45,807 nucleotides of DNA, taken from IMG/VR virus record IMGVR_UViG_3300044946_000061, positions 1 to 45,807 of that record. The stretch is one strand, 5' to 3'. The notes under the pieces are model-generated. The model did not search any database. It was not told the DNA's origin and worked only from the letters and a program-made list of their open reading frames with translations. Of the stretch, positions 30,954 through 37,779 are shown in pieces. This stretch comes from a virus. Position 1 is the stretch's first letter; each line of letters starts with the position of its first letter. The translations under genes were made by a program, and so were the position numbers.

Positions 30954-32447
30954 TCAGCAAAGCTTCACGCTTGACTGCACATCGTTGGCAATGTCATCGC
31001 GCGGCGGGCGATACGCATCCGCAGGCTTCTCTGGCTCTTTGACCGTGCGCATCCAAGGACGGCTTGAGCAGGCATAACGCCAGTCGTCAGCCGCGTGATC
31101 CTCTGATTCCGTGTCCAGGTCTTCAGCCTTCACAGGATCATGCTGCAGGACTGGAATGGTTCTAATCGATGCCAGGCAGGTGTTAAAACAATAGATCATC
31201 GGCACGCCGTCTATGCCGACCATCCGAGCTCGCATCTGGTCCCAGCCATTCATGGGACCTCGCTTGTTCTTGCCGTCCTTCTGAGACACGCGCGTGTTGT
31301 CAGCAGCACGGAACGAGGCGAGCTTGGCATCCACTAGCTTGCGATTGATGCGCTCGCCGATCGACGGACCGCCATCGACCTTGAATGTGGATGGGTCGAT
31401 TACTCCGTATGCCACCCGTGAATCTTTGCTCTCTCTAGCAATGATCCCATCTGCGACTTGCTCAGCTGTGAGTTTGAGTCCAATTGAATTACTAGGGTTT
31501 GTTGACCCGTACCATTCCCGATAGCGGACCAAAGCCCCTCTTGGGAGCGTATGGCGCTTTCCTGATACATGCGATGCTGTTTCATAGTCATCCTGGACAA
31601 CTGCCCACCAGCCGAAGCTGAAGGGGCTAAAGCTGCCCCAGTCCCCGCTGCGAAACCGCACCCAATCATCCGGAATAGCGAACGGCGCGACAACCATCTG
31701 TGGAGACCAGCAGTCAAAGAATGCTCCCTCAATTGCATCCCAATCACCCTCTAGCCATGCCCGAACCAGCGTTGCGGACCCCGAAGCACGCAGGCGCTGT
31801 ACGTAGTCTTGGCCGAGGTAGGCATTGTCGGTGACCCGGCTTGGGATGTAGATACGCTCCAATCCTGTGCTTTGATCGTTAATAATTTTCCATCCACCAG
31901 GCGCAGGATCAATGTAACGGGCTTTGACCCAGTTGTGGCCAGGCCCGCCAGGATTGCCTGTAGCCCTGAATCCAACTGGAACACCTGCTCCTGAGCGCAA
32001 AGTCGCCATGAGCTTGAGAATTGTCTTGTCGCTGGGGAAGGTGCCGATTTCCTCGACGTAAACGCGCGTGTAAGAATGGCCTTGATACGCGTCAGCATCC
32101 TGATCCCGCTCTAGGTAGGCAAACCGCAATCGAGCGCCGTTGGGAAAGCGCCACATTTTAGATTGTTCGTTGAAGACCGCTCCGAGAGCTGCATAGATTT
32201 CGCGAGATCGCTCAATAGTCTCTGCAAGTTGCGTAATTGATCTTCGGACCATAAGTCCAATGGCATACGCTCCATATTCATCGGAATGGACAAGCCATTC
32301 TCCCAGGACTCCATCAGTCTTACCGCCACCTCTAGCCCCTCCAAAAAAGACCTCAAAAGTCGGACATCTGATAAGGTCACTTTGAGGCCCGGGCTGAGCT
32401 TCCCAGACGCAGAGTGGGTCATCAATGAGTGCTGCCGTTGCTGCCAT
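30954..32447 (-). CDS. Terminase large subunit
   Basis: The 497-residue packaging motor has an N-terminal ATPase domain with Walker A GGARGGGKT at residues 36-44 and Walker B RVYVEEI near residues 128-134. The C-terminal nuclease domain shows acidic positions in RSGDWGSFSP, YGVIDPSTF and ESEDHAADDW. It should cut and pump DNA into the head through the portal. It overlaps the small terminase gene by 26 bases. A headful type would agree with the circular map of this genome. Confidence 0.9.
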   Translation of the reverse strand: MAATAALIDDPLCVWEAQPGPQSDLIRCPTFEVFFGGARGGGKTDGVLGEWLVHSDEYGAYAIGLMVRRSITQLAETIERSREIYAALGAVFNEQSKMWRFPNGARLRFAYLERDQDADAYQGHSYTRVYVEEIGTFPSDKTILKLMATLRSGAGVPVGFRATGNPGGPGHNWVKARYIDPAPGGWKIINDQSTGLERIYIPSRVTDNAYLGQDYVQRLRASGSATLVRAWLEGDWDAIEGAFFDCWSPQMVVAPFAIPDDWVRFRSGDWGSFSPFSFGWWAVVQDDYETASHVSGKRHTLPRGALVRYREWYGSTNPSNSIGLKLTAEQVADGIIARESKDSRVAYGVIDPSTFKVDGGPSIGERINRKLVDAKLASFRAADNTRVSQKDGKNKRGPMNGWDQMRARMVGIDGVPMIYCFNTCLASIRTIPVLQHDPVKAEDLDTESEDHAADDWRYACSSRPWMRTVKEPEKPADAYRPPRDDIANDVQSSVKLC

Positions 32448-32760
32448 TGGACTTTACTGGCTGTGCAGGCTTAGTCTTGTGCGCCAGATACTGCTTCCAA
32501 TCGTCATCCTTGGCCTTTTCAGGCGCTTTCACATAGCGGTGCTCGACAACCGCAGTGCTATCGATTTGCTGAATTGCCTTGCCTTCCAAGCGATCTGTTA
32601 CAAATTCAACAGCCCAAGGCGTTCCGGCTTGGAATTGAGAGATAATGTTTCTAATGCCATTGTTCAAAGCTTTTTGGTCATTCTGTTTCAACGCAAGACG
32701 CAACGCATCGCTGATTGGCTTTTCCCAATTTTTCCTGCCTGAGTTGCTATTTCCAGCCAT
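32422..32760 (-). CDS. Terminase small subunit candidate
   Basis: A 112-residue protein opens MAGNSNSGRKNWEKPISDAL. That basic helix and the later FQAGTPWAVEFVTDRLEGKAIQ phrase resemble small terminase-like proteins that recognise the packaging start site. It directly precedes and overlaps the large subunit gene, the usual arrangement. The second half is polar (KDDDWKQYLAHKTKP), perhaps a contact to the large subunit. Confidence 0.72.
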   Translation of the reverse strand: MAGNSNSGRKNWEKPISDALRLALKQNDQKALNNGIRNIISQFQAGTPWAVEFVTDRLEGKAIQQIDSTAVVEHRYVKAPEKAKDDDWKQYLAHKTKPAQPVKSNGSNGSTH

Positions 32761-32790
32761 TATAAAAATACCTAAGCTGTTGCCTTACCT

Positions 32791-33000
32791 TTACATTGTA
32801 CTCTGCGCGATCTTTGTCTGAATCGCCTCTATCATCTTGATAATGCTATCAGTTATTGGCGCGTTGTGCTCTCGCTGATGGCATGCCTGAGTGTGCAGTT
32901 CGTCCACCAGTTCGGAGATTTTGTTGATGTGCGGCTCGGCTTGCTTGTCCTCTTCGTAGGCTGGGTCTTCATAGTCCCGCTTTGAGGTATATTCGGTCAT
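32791..33000 (-). CDS. Small acidic protein, 69 residues
   Basis: The product (MTEYTSKRDYEDPAYEEDKQ, later HINKISELVDELHTQACHQ) is helical and acidic. ATG 33000 overlaps the stop of the 48-residue gene upstream (ATGA). It stands just before the terminase genes and may be the second gene of the late operon. Function unknown. Confidence 0.6.
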   Translation of the reverse strand: MTEYTSKRDYEDPAYEEDKQAEPHINKISELVDELHTQACHQREHNAPITDSIIKMIEAIQTKIAQSTM

Positions 33001-33143
33001 GGCAAGTTCCTCGCGGTTTTGAGCGCTGCGACTTGAGCAACCAGATCATCAACGCCCGGCACTTCAATTCCGTAACGTTGCAACAATGCAACAGTTGCTT
33101 CGAGCATTGTAATGATTGCGTTGATTGCATCTGTGTCACTCAC
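32997..33143 (-). CDS. Small protein with GTG start, 48 residues
   Basis: A GTG at 33143 follows AAAGGA at 9-base distance. It opens a 48-codon frame (SDTDAINAIITMLEATVALL, then GVDDLVAQVAALKTARNLP) that ends in ATGA with the next gene. ATG at 33151 is out of frame and stops at once, so GTG is the likely start. It appears to be the first gene of the leftward late operon, facing the promoter region 33144-33329. Function unknown. Confidence 0.55.
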   Translation of the reverse strand: MSDTDAINAIITMLEATVALLQRYGIEVPGVDDLVAQVAALKTARNLP

Positions 33144-33196
33144 GATGCATGTTCCTTTCATATTCTAATTTTTCCATCTTTTCTTGCTATTCCCTA

Positions 33197-33225
33197 TTGA
33201 CACCTAGGCCCAATGGGCCTATATT
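33197..33225 (+). promoter_or_regulatory. Near-consensus sigma70 promoter, rightward
   Basis: TTGACA (33197-33202), a 17-base spacer, and TATATT (33220-33225) make the best promoter seen in the window. It points right toward the zinc-finger gene at 33330, against the direction of the genes on either side. The start of transcription should be near 33231-33233. Confidence 0.85.
33205..33221. promoter_or_regulatory. Operator-like palindrome in the promoter spacer
   Basis: The 17-base sequence TAGGCCCA-A-TGGGCCTA is a perfect palindrome of 8-base arms round one base. It fills the space between the -35 and -10 boxes and touches the -10 box. A dimeric repressor bound here would block RNA polymerase. 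Which protein binds is unknown. Confidence 0.7.
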
Positions 33226-33231
33226 CAGATC

Positions 33232-33308
33232 GTTGGTTCAGGACGTCCACGGTCAAGCTGCTGATCACCTAGGTGACGAACTGAAGACCCCAGGATTCCT
33301 GAACCAAC
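33232..33308 (+). ncRNA. Structured mRNA leader with long closing stem
   Basis: GTTGGTTCAGGA (33232-33243) and TCCTGAACCAAC (33297-33308) are perfectly complementary over 12 bases, with 53 bases between. The 5' arm begins at the predicted transcription start. Inside lies a second pairing GGTC/GACC (33251-33254 with 33287-33290). At the centre is the 12-base palindrome TCACCTAGGTGA. The ribosome site AAGGGAG follows only a few bases after the closing stem. This looks like a stable leader element or riboregulator, unlike any named class I recognise. Confidence 0.55.
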
Positions 33309-33329
33309 AACTCTAAAGGGAGACCAGAG

Positions 33330-33665
33330 ATGACCCAGTTTACTTGCTACAAGTGCGGCGGTTCCGGGCGGATCGAAGCTTTCGCCCACATCGAGCAGGG
33401 TTCCTGTTTCGCTTGCGGTGGTTCTGGCAAGCTTAATTTCCAGCCGAAGGCAAAGAAGACCGCCACCGAACAGCATCCCGAGTGGGTCATCCCGGAAGGC
33501 CAGCGCGCCAGCCTGAAGCAATGGGATTATCTCGATCGCCTCTGCGGAGATACGGACACCAAGGCTCGCAAATTTCTGAAAGAGGCCGGCGCTCCACTAG
33601 CCAGCGAGCCCTACGTTTCTAAAGCCATGATGAGCCGGGCTATCGATCTGGCGAGGGGGGTTTAG
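33330..33665 (+). CDS. DnaJ-type zinc-finger protein, 111 residues
   Basis: Two CxxCxGxG units (CYKCGGSG at residues 6-13, CFACGGSG near 26-33) form one DnaJ-like zinc site. After a linker (PKAKKTATEQHPEW) a helical C-terminal part follows (SLKQWDYLDRLCGDTDTKAR, later MMSRAIDLARGV). AAGGGAG lies about 9 bases before ATG. It is the only gene on this strand in its surroundings, with its own strong promoter, palindromic operator and structured leader, which points to separate expression, perhaps in the prophage state. The zinc domain may bind protein or nucleic acid; the partner is unknown. Confidence 0.78.
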   Translation: MTQFTCYKCGGSGRIEAFAHIEQGSCFACGGSGKLNFQPKAKKTATEQHPEWVIPEGQRASLKQWDYLDRLCGDTDTKARKFLKEAGAPLASEPYVSKAMMSRAIDLARGV

Positions 33666-33812
33666 GCCCCCCATCACTACTTGGGCCACAAGCCTTTTCA
33701 TCTCAAGCCTTAGAGCCTTGACCTCTTTCTTATCGCCTCTAGCCAGCGCTCTCTCCTCGAGCAGCCCGTACGCAGCCATCGCGCATTCTAAATCGTGAGG
33801 ATCAAGTGACAT
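33597..33812 (-). CDS. Small helical protein, 71 residues
   Basis: The product MSLDPHDLECAMAAYGLLEE continues with RGDKKEVKALRLEMKRLVAQ, a helical hairpin-like composition common in small phage proteins. Its 3' end overlaps the end of the zinc-finger gene by 69 bases on the other strand, and its start overlaps the start of the rightward HTH gene by 7 bases. This crowding makes one of the three calls doubtful, but the first 50 residues look protein-like. Confidence 0.55.
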   Translation of the reverse strand: MSLDPHDLECAMAAYGLLEERALARGDKKEVKALRLEMKRLVAQVVMGGLNPPRQIDSPAHHGFRNVGLAG

Positions 33813-34030
33813 CAGATGAATACCGCCGAGTGATTGCGGACCTAGACCTCACCCAGGAAGGGGCAGCCGAGCTTTTAGGCGTAAACCCGCGCACCTCGAG
33901 GAAGTGGGCTAACGGCGAGCGGGCTATTCCGCCTCCTGCACGGAGATTTCTGCTATTCCTATTGGCTGCTGATATTAAGCCAAGCCATGTTTTGCGGACG
34001 CTTTCGGAGAAATCAATCCCCGTTTCTTGA
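33806..34030 (+). CDS. Small HTH (Cro/XRE-like) DNA-binding protein, 74 residues
   Basis: GTG 33806 with GAGGA just upstream opens MTSDEYRRVIADLDLTQEGA. The helix-turn-helix follows (LTQEGAAELLGVNPRTSRKW, then ANGERAIPPPARRFL), a pattern of Mu Ner/XRE-like proteins. The start overlaps the divergent start of the 71-residue gene. Its 3' end overlaps the tail of 33975-34181 by 56 bases. It might control the 33197 promoter palindrome or its own region (inference). Confidence 0.65.
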   Translation: MTSDEYRRVIADLDLTQEGAAELLGVNPRTSRKWANGERAIPPPARRFLLFLLAADIKPSHVLRTLSEKSIPVS

Positions 34031-34181
34031 GCTTTCCAGCCAGCTTATTTGCTGTAGCAATGGCTTCGCCCTCATCGCCTGTCGATTGCAGCACGTGATT
34101 GGCGATCTTCGCAGCCTTGCTGTTCTGCGCTTTGCCGAACTTGCTGTTGTGCTTGGCGAAGCTTGACCCTGTCCACGGCAT
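33975..34181 (-). CDS. Conserved small phage protein, 68 residues (SFAKHN family)
   Basis: The opening MPWTGSSFAKHNSKFGKAQN and the phrase AAKIANHVLQSTGDEGEAIATAN match a small family I recall in many phages and prophages (MPWTxxSFxKHNxxLxxxQ...). It has a basic lysine-rich second half. GAGGG stands 8 bases before ATG 34181. No function is established for the family. Confidence 0.75.
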   Translation of the reverse strand: MPWTGSSFAKHNSKFGKAQNSKAAKIANHVLQSTGDEGEAIATANKLAGKLKKRGLISPKASAKHGLA

Positions 34182-34275
34182 CCTTGAAACCCTCAGGCGC
34201 TTCTAAACCACTATCAGGACAGAACATATCTGTGTGAATTTCCATGCAGTTCTGGCAATACCATCGTTCTCTCAT
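34072..34275 (-). CDS. Zinc-ribbon-like protein overlapping the SFAKHN gene
   Basis: ATG 34275 overlaps the stop of the previous gene (ATGA). Residues 1-31 (RERWYCQNCMEIHTDMFCPD) look like a small zinc-binding head. After residue 31 the frame runs 110 bases through the SFAKHN gene in another frame and becomes Gln/Arg-rich (QAQQQVRQSAEQQGC). The true product may be short, or the two may be joined by a frameshift. The head is credible, the rest is doubtful. Confidence 0.45.
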   Translation of the reverse strand: MRERWYCQNCMEIHTDMFCPDSGLEAPEGFKDAVDRVKLRQAQQQVRQSAEQQGCEDRQSRAAIDRR

Positions 34276-34682
34276 TGCGTTCCCCTGCCGCCACCGCCGT
34301 ACAGGCCACCGCTGCGAGCGATAGGGCCTTTCATTTTGGTATTTCCGGTTTTCGGATTGCCGGCTTTAACATCGCCGCCGTGTGGCCAGACTTTCTTGTT
34401 CACAGGATCGTCGATGGCTTTGCGGCCAACTTGCGATTCAGCTTTGCCGATACCGGCTCCTTTTGAGACATGCCGGCCATGAGCAGCGCTACCGCCCTGG
34501 AACTTTTGGTCATTGATTTCAACATCTGGAGCAATATGGCCGTGGTTGCCCAGCTCGCCTTCATCTTTGGTTTTGTTGTGAAAGCTGGCCATTTTGCTCT
34601 TTTGCGGCCGTGTGCCTTTGAGCACTGCCAGCTTGCTATTGAGCTTACCGCGCGCCTTGTTGCTGATTGAACCTGGCCACAT
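34272..34682 (-). CDS. Gly/Lys-rich polar protein, 136 residues
   Basis: ATG 34682 follows GAGGT and gives MWPGSISNKARGKLNSKLAV. The rest is polar, rich in Gly, Lys, His and Asn (KTKDEGELGNHGHIAPDVEI, later GRHVSKGAGIGKAESQ), ending SGGLYGGGGRGTQ. It looks flexible and may bind nucleic acid or be a small virion protein. The longer frame start lies within the zinc gene upstream and is rejected. Confidence 0.6.
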   Translation of the reverse strand: MWPGSISNKARGKLNSKLAVLKGTRPQKSKMASFHNKTKDEGELGNHGHIAPDVEINDQKFQGGSAAHGRHVSKGAGIGKAESQVGRKAIDDPVNKKVWPHGGDVKAGNPKTGNTKMKGPIARSGGLYGGGGRGTQ

Positions 34683-34687
34683 GGCTA

Positions 34688-34885
34688 TTACCTCACGATC
34701 ACTTTCATTCCGGGATGTTCGTAGAAATCGCAACACCAGTCTGGCTTGACCGGTCGCATATGAAGCTGCTTTTCAGGATGGTGGCATTTGCCACCGGCGA
34801 AGTACTCGCACTCACCACAGCGGAACCGCACGCCTTTGGGCACCTCAGCCAAGCCTACGATCGGGCGCCTGGGCTTACTGTCCAT
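34688..34885 (-). CDS. Cysteine-rich small protein, 65 residues
   Basis: The motif CGECEYFAGGKCHHPEKQ, then PDWCCDFYEHPG, gives five Cys in the pattern CxxC...C...WCxxF seen in a widespread small phage protein type. It should bind a metal ion or an iron-sulfur group. The start overlaps the end of the phosphatase gene by 31 bases. Function unknown. Confidence 0.7.
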   Translation of the reverse strand: MDSKPRRPIVGLAEVPKGVRFRCGECEYFAGGKCHHPEKQLHMRPVKPDWCCDFYEHPGMKVIVR

Positions 34886-35454
34886 TTTTCGATATGCCCT
34901 GGCTGCTCTGGCTTGGCGAGGAACACGTCCGCATTGACCTTGCGGTGCTCAAACTCGTCAGTAGCCGCGAATAGTCGTTCAACTCTGGCGTGAATAATGA
35001 TGGCCATAGGATTTTCAGTATGGCTGCTGAGAATGCCTTTTATAGCCTTGGAGACGCGGCTACAGAACTGTGAAAAGCTTTCGCCGCCGGAGCATGCCTC
35101 GTCAGGCTGATGCCGCACCATGTGGGCGATGTGCGGTTCTACGCTCTTCCTGGTCTTGCCGGCGCATTGACCGGTGTTCCATGTGCGCAGCCCGCGGTCA
35201 AATGTCGGCGTTATGCCGATCCAATCGCCGATGATGTCCGCGGTTTGCTTGGCGCGGGGCAGATCGGACGATACGATCGCCTTTATGCCGAACTTGGCCA
35301 GCTTTTCCGCGATCCGCTTGGCTTCGCTGCGGCCCTCTGCGTCCAGCGGATATGGCTTCCAGCCTCGTTCCAGCTCGGGCCCTGCAGATTCAGCATTGGC
35401 TGCCGTATCGCCATGACGGACCAGATAGATTATTCTACTGGCCATCGCCGCCAA
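34855..35454 (-). CDS. Histidine phosphatase (phosphoglycerate mutase-like)
   Basis: The 199-residue product has IIYLVRHGDTAAN near the start, with the phospho-accepting His in the RHG motif. Further family marks are VSSDLPRAKQTADIIGDWIG, the central RTWNTGQCAG, and HQPDEACSGGESFSQFCSRV. The late segment IIIHARVERLF keeps the second His but has Ala in place of the usual Gly. Such enzymes remove phosphate from small molecules or proteins; the substrate here is unknown. Start may be ATG 35454 or ATG 35445. The gene stands in a string of small genes, possibly an accessory metabolic gene. Confidence 0.82.
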   Translation of the reverse strand: MAAMASRIIYLVRHGDTAANAESAGPELERGWKPYPLDAEGRSEAKRIAEKLAKFGIKAIVSSDLPRAKQTADIIGDWIGITPTFDRGLRTWNTGQCAGKTRKSVEPHIAHMVRHQPDEACSGGESFSQFCSRVSKAIKGILSSHTENPMAIIIHARVERLFAATDEFEHRKVNADVFLAKPEQPGHIEKWTVSPGARS

Positions 35455-35605
35455 CTGACCTATTGTTGAGGAATAGACCCGCCAATTCGCGAGCCTCTCT
35501 TTCGTTCATTTCCGCAATTGTGGCAATCACTTGCAGACAGAACTCATCTTCCGTCAATGCTTTGCGGGAAATGAGCTGATAGGCCGATCGCCAAAGATCG
35601 TCCAT
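35435..35605 (-). CDS. Small helical protein, 56 residues
   Basis: The open frame from ATG 35605 encodes MDDLWRSAYQLISRKALTED, followed by CLQVIATIAEMNEREARELA. Its stop lies within the first codons of the phosphatase gene, so the two overlap. Charged helical composition fits a real small gene, but no family is recognised. Confidence 0.5.
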   Translation of the reverse strand: MDDLWRSAYQLISRKALTEDEFCLQVIATIAEMNEREARELAGLFLNNRSVGGDGQ

Positions 35606-35631
35606 CTCAAGACCTAGTGGGGGATGTTCGA

Positions 35632-36144
35632 TTAATCATTTACCACCTTTGAAATGTCAAGTCTTTTTTTTCGTGCTTTGTACCCAAGCCCAATAGCTAG
35701 CATGTCGAGCGCATTCTTCACTGCCGATAGGTATCCTGGTGGGCAATGGCGCTCTTGTACGATCAGCTCATCCAAGGCGAACTGCAGTCCAAGCGGGAAC
35801 CGGCTAATCATGTCGTGCAGCCGCTCGAAGGCTTTCTTAGCAGACTCCGCCTGTTCCCTGTCCGCCACATCCTCGAAGGTAGGGCTCATGCCGCGACCTA
35901 CCTCAAAGCCCGGACTGGCAGGCCAGCGCTTCAAGCCGTGAGCCTGCGCGTAATCCCGGTAAATCTGCCGAATGCGATCGACCGTCTCGATCTGATAGTC
36001 CGTAAATTCCCGGCAGAACGCCATTTGCCCGAACGGCGTTTCCAGTATCGGAAGCAAGCTAATCGCTCTAGCCCTCTGCAGCATGCTGCCGGTTATGCCT
36101 GCCTGCTCTGCCAGATCGCGCCTTGGTCTGCCACGCTTTGCCAT
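35632..36144 (-). CDS. Putative DNA-binding protein, 170 residues
   Basis: ATG 36144 overlaps the stop of the previous gene (TGATG) and gives MAKRGRPRRDLAEQAGITGS. The KRGRPRR head is an AT-hook-like or nuclear-acid-contact phrase, and MLQRARAISLLPILETPFGQ follows. The helical body (DYQIETVDRIRQIYRDYAQA) continues to a Leu-rich end. Similar proteins occur in prophages of soil alphaproteobacteria in my memory, without known role. Possibly a regulator of late genes (inference). Confidence 0.62.
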   Translation of the reverse strand: MAKRGRPRRDLAEQAGITGSMLQRARAISLLPILETPFGQMAFCREFTDYQIETVDRIRQIYRDYAQAHGLKRWPASPGFEVGRGMSPTFEDVADREQAESAKKAFERLHDMISRFPLGLQFALDELIVQERHCPPGYLSAVKNALDMLAIGLGYKARKKRLDISKVVND

Positions 36145-36365
36145 CACAAGCTGCCAACCACAAGCGCTGTCAGCTTGGCGTTTCGATCGCCATGCTTGTC
36201 CTTCCAATGATCACAACCATCTGAGCAATCTAGTGGCGCCATTCCCTTGTCGCACTCAGATATCCACCCTTGCCGACTATGCCAAAATTTGCAGCTACGG
36301 CAGCTGCGCCCCTTCAGGCGATCGATGTCGTGCAGGCAAGTTAGAAGATCGGCTACCTGTTTCAT
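36144..36365 (-). CDS. Cysteine-rich zinc-like protein, 73 residues
   Basis: The start ATG 36365 has GAGG 9 bases upstream; an upstream GTG at 36395 shares bases with the previous stop but lacks such a site. The centre CRSCKFWHSRQGWISECDKG and LDCSDGCDHWKDKHGD carries five to six Cys and several His residues. It resembles the CxxCxFW type small metal proteins of phages. Function unknown. Confidence 0.66.
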   Translation of the reverse strand: MKQVADLLTCLHDIDRLKGRSCRSCKFWHSRQGWISECDKGMAPLDCSDGCDHWKDKHGDRNAKLTALVVGSL

Positions 36366-36391
36366 TGGTATTTGCCTCATCAGGTACTTAC

Positions 36392-36604
36392 TCACTGCGG
36401 CTGCTTAAGCATATTCAATGCCGCAAGATATTTATTTGCTCGTGTTTTCGCGATGAAAGCGCCCATTGTAGCGTTATCAAGCTGAACTTTAAATTCAGCT
36501 GCCCTCTTTTCGTACTCTTTGGCTTTTCTCTCTTCATCGATGATCCCAGTTTGAAGGAATCGCTCTGCCGTATCATCAGGCCATGGATTTTCACTATGAT
36601 TCAT
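36392..36604 (-). CDS. Small helical protein next to replication gene, 70 residues
   Basis: ATG 36604 overlaps the stop of the replisome-loader-like gene (ATGA). The product (MNHSENPWPDDTAERFLQTG, then a charged helix YEKRAAEFKVQLDNATMGAF) may form a coiled coil. The tight overlap suggests that it works with the protein upstream. No family is recognised. Confidence 0.6.
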   Translation of the reverse strand: MNHSENPWPDDTAERFLQTGIIDEERKAKEYEKRAAEFKVQLDNATMGAFIAKTRANKYLAALNMLKQPQ

Positions 36605-36912
36605 TGATATTTGCTCACATGAGTTCCCCGAAGGGCTTTCCAGGTAAAGTCATTAACGACCGGCGCTGCCTCTAGTTCATCATCCCATCTACCGGCATTC
36701 AACCAAGTTGCCGGATGCGGAATGTATTGCGGGTCTTTTCCCATCACCGATCTCGCGAAATTATCTACAGCTTCAATCAGCTTATCGAACTCCACCTCCC
36801 CGGACTTCATCACCTTGAATAGCGCCAAACGTGCAGTTTTTTTTGCTACCTTCTTTGGATACCTAAACCAGAACAGCTCAAACGCATTGGCCGGCCATTC
36901 CTTACAATTCAT
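36601..36912 (-). CDS. Replisome-loader-like C-terminal domain protein, 103 residues
   Basis: FELFWFRYPKKVAKKTARLA, a helical middle, and IPHPATWLNAGRWDDELEAA are the marks of the C-terminal domain of phage replication initiators and helicase loaders (FxxFWxxYPKK ... YxPHPxTWLNxxRW). Here that domain stands alone, without the usual N-terminal winged helix, so a partner must supply origin binding. AGGAG precedes ATG, and a TATAAT-like box lies about 20 bases upstream. Confidence 0.78.
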   Translation of the reverse strand: MNCKEWPANAFELFWFRYPKKVAKKTARLALFKVMKSGEVEFDKLIEAVDNFARSVMGKDPQYIPHPATWLNAGRWDDELEAAPVVNDFTWKALRGTHVSKYQ

Positions 36913-37013
36913 ATCGCGACTCCTGTTATATTATATCTTTATCCATAGTCCGCTTTCCGCAATCGCAGGCAGGTGACCCGGCCTATGCGGAGATGGCGAG
37001 ATGCATTAGCAGT

Positions 37014-37100
37014 AAGACCACGCTTGCCTTTTATCGGTGGCCAACCGTCGCAGGCTGAGGATTAGGACCTCAGTAGCTTGCCATAATTGAGCGTGGCCTT
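37014..37100 (-). ncRNA. Three-way-junction RNA candidate
   Basis: In leftward RNA, AAGGCCACGCT (37090-37100) pairs with AGCGTGGTCTT (37014-37024) over 11 bases including one G.U. On the other strand the same position would be an A-C mismatch, which favours the leftward strand. Inside are CTGAGG-TCCTAAT-CCTCAG (37055-37073) and CGGT-TGGCC-ACCG (37035-37047). It fills most of the 202-base gap 36913-37114. It is not a tRNA, as no T arm is found. It may be a leader of the replication gene or a small RNA. Confidence 0.45.
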
Positions 37101-37114
37101 GTCACACGACTGCA

Positions 37115-37288
37115 TCATCGAGTGCTGGGCCGGAAACCCACCATACGGTGGTAAAGAACCCCTGCTTCCCCTTCGGCGGATTTCGTCCGGCACGCCGACA
37201 AGCCTTCGTCTTTAGTCACGTGGCCCTGTGGGAACTCAGTCGGCTCGAACACGGCCGGGGACCCGTCCAAGGCAACACCGTTGATCAT
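37115..37288 (-). CDS. Small protein coupled to the upstream gene, 57 residues
   Basis: ATG 37288 overlaps the stop of the 164-residue gene (ATGA) and opens MINGVALDGSPAVFEPTEFP, then KDEGLSACRTKSAEGEAGVL, ending MVGFRPSTR. The region is GC-rich and full of short complementary stretches, so part of it may act as RNA. Coupled start and protein-like sequence make translation possible; no family is recognised. Confidence 0.42.
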   Translation of the reverse strand: MINGVALDGSPAVFEPTEFPQGHVTKDEGLSACRTKSAEGEAGVLYHRMVGFRPSTR

Positions 37289-37779
37289 CTACGCTTATAG
37301 AGGCTGGCCAAATCCTTCTCGGTGAAAACATCACCAACCTTCTGACCGGGGTTCATTCTGGTAGCGAGCGTGTCAAAGAACCCGCCCATATGCTCGCATT
37401 CCTCGCGCGTCATATCGCGGAGCTTCTTTTCGCCTACCATCATGTTGAGGAATTCGTGCTTGCGAACATCTTGGACGATCGAGGCCGCTTGTTGTTCAAC
37501 TTCAGCTTGGCGATTCATTGGAGACGTTTTGGGCATCTCCTTGACAGGCTCCAGCAATCGCCGCCTGTGCAGGCTGTACCAAAATCGGCTTTGCTCCTGC
37601 TGGTATACAGCCGTTTCACTATTTCTGACGAAGCGCTCTTCCGCTTCCATTGGGGTATCGTTAGGCCAATTCTTGTGCAGGAACACCAGCAGATCGCTAG
37701 AATTCATCGGAAGCGCTTGCTTACTCTTTCCCCGACCGCGCTTCTTTTCTTCCGACCTCTCCATATCTATATTTGTCAC
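37285..37779 (-). CDS. Unknown polar protein, 164 residues
   Basis: The product has a basic start (MERSEEKKRGRGKSKQALPM), a middle with LLVFLHKNWPNDTPMEAEER and FWYSLHRRRLLEP, and an end with KLRDMTREECEHMGGFFDTL and DVFTEKDLASLYKRR. The late part recalls short phage proteins linked to replication genes. It overlaps neighbours on both sides by ATGA or similar, within the early-like DNA metabolism block. Function unknown. Confidence 0.6.
   Translation of the reverse strand: MTNIDMERSEEKKRGRGKSKQALPMNSSDLLVFLHKNWPNDTPMEAEERFVRNSETAVYQQEQSRFWYSLHRRRLLEPVKEMPKTSPMNRQAEVEQQAASIVQDVRKHEFLNMMVGEKKLRDMTREECEHMGGFFDTLATRMNPGQKVGDVFTEKDLASLYKRR

Noticed and set aside
37018-37097. Possible tRNA with an anticodon-like loop (TCCTAAT or ATTAGGA)
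   Set aside because: The stem and 7-base loop are right in size, but no T arm with TTCRANY and no D arm fit on either strand, and the closing stem is longer than an acceptor stem.
36913-37288. Group I intron
   Set aside because: Some short phrases resemble intron cores, but no P7/P3 pairing or split exon frame could be built; flanking genes are complete.
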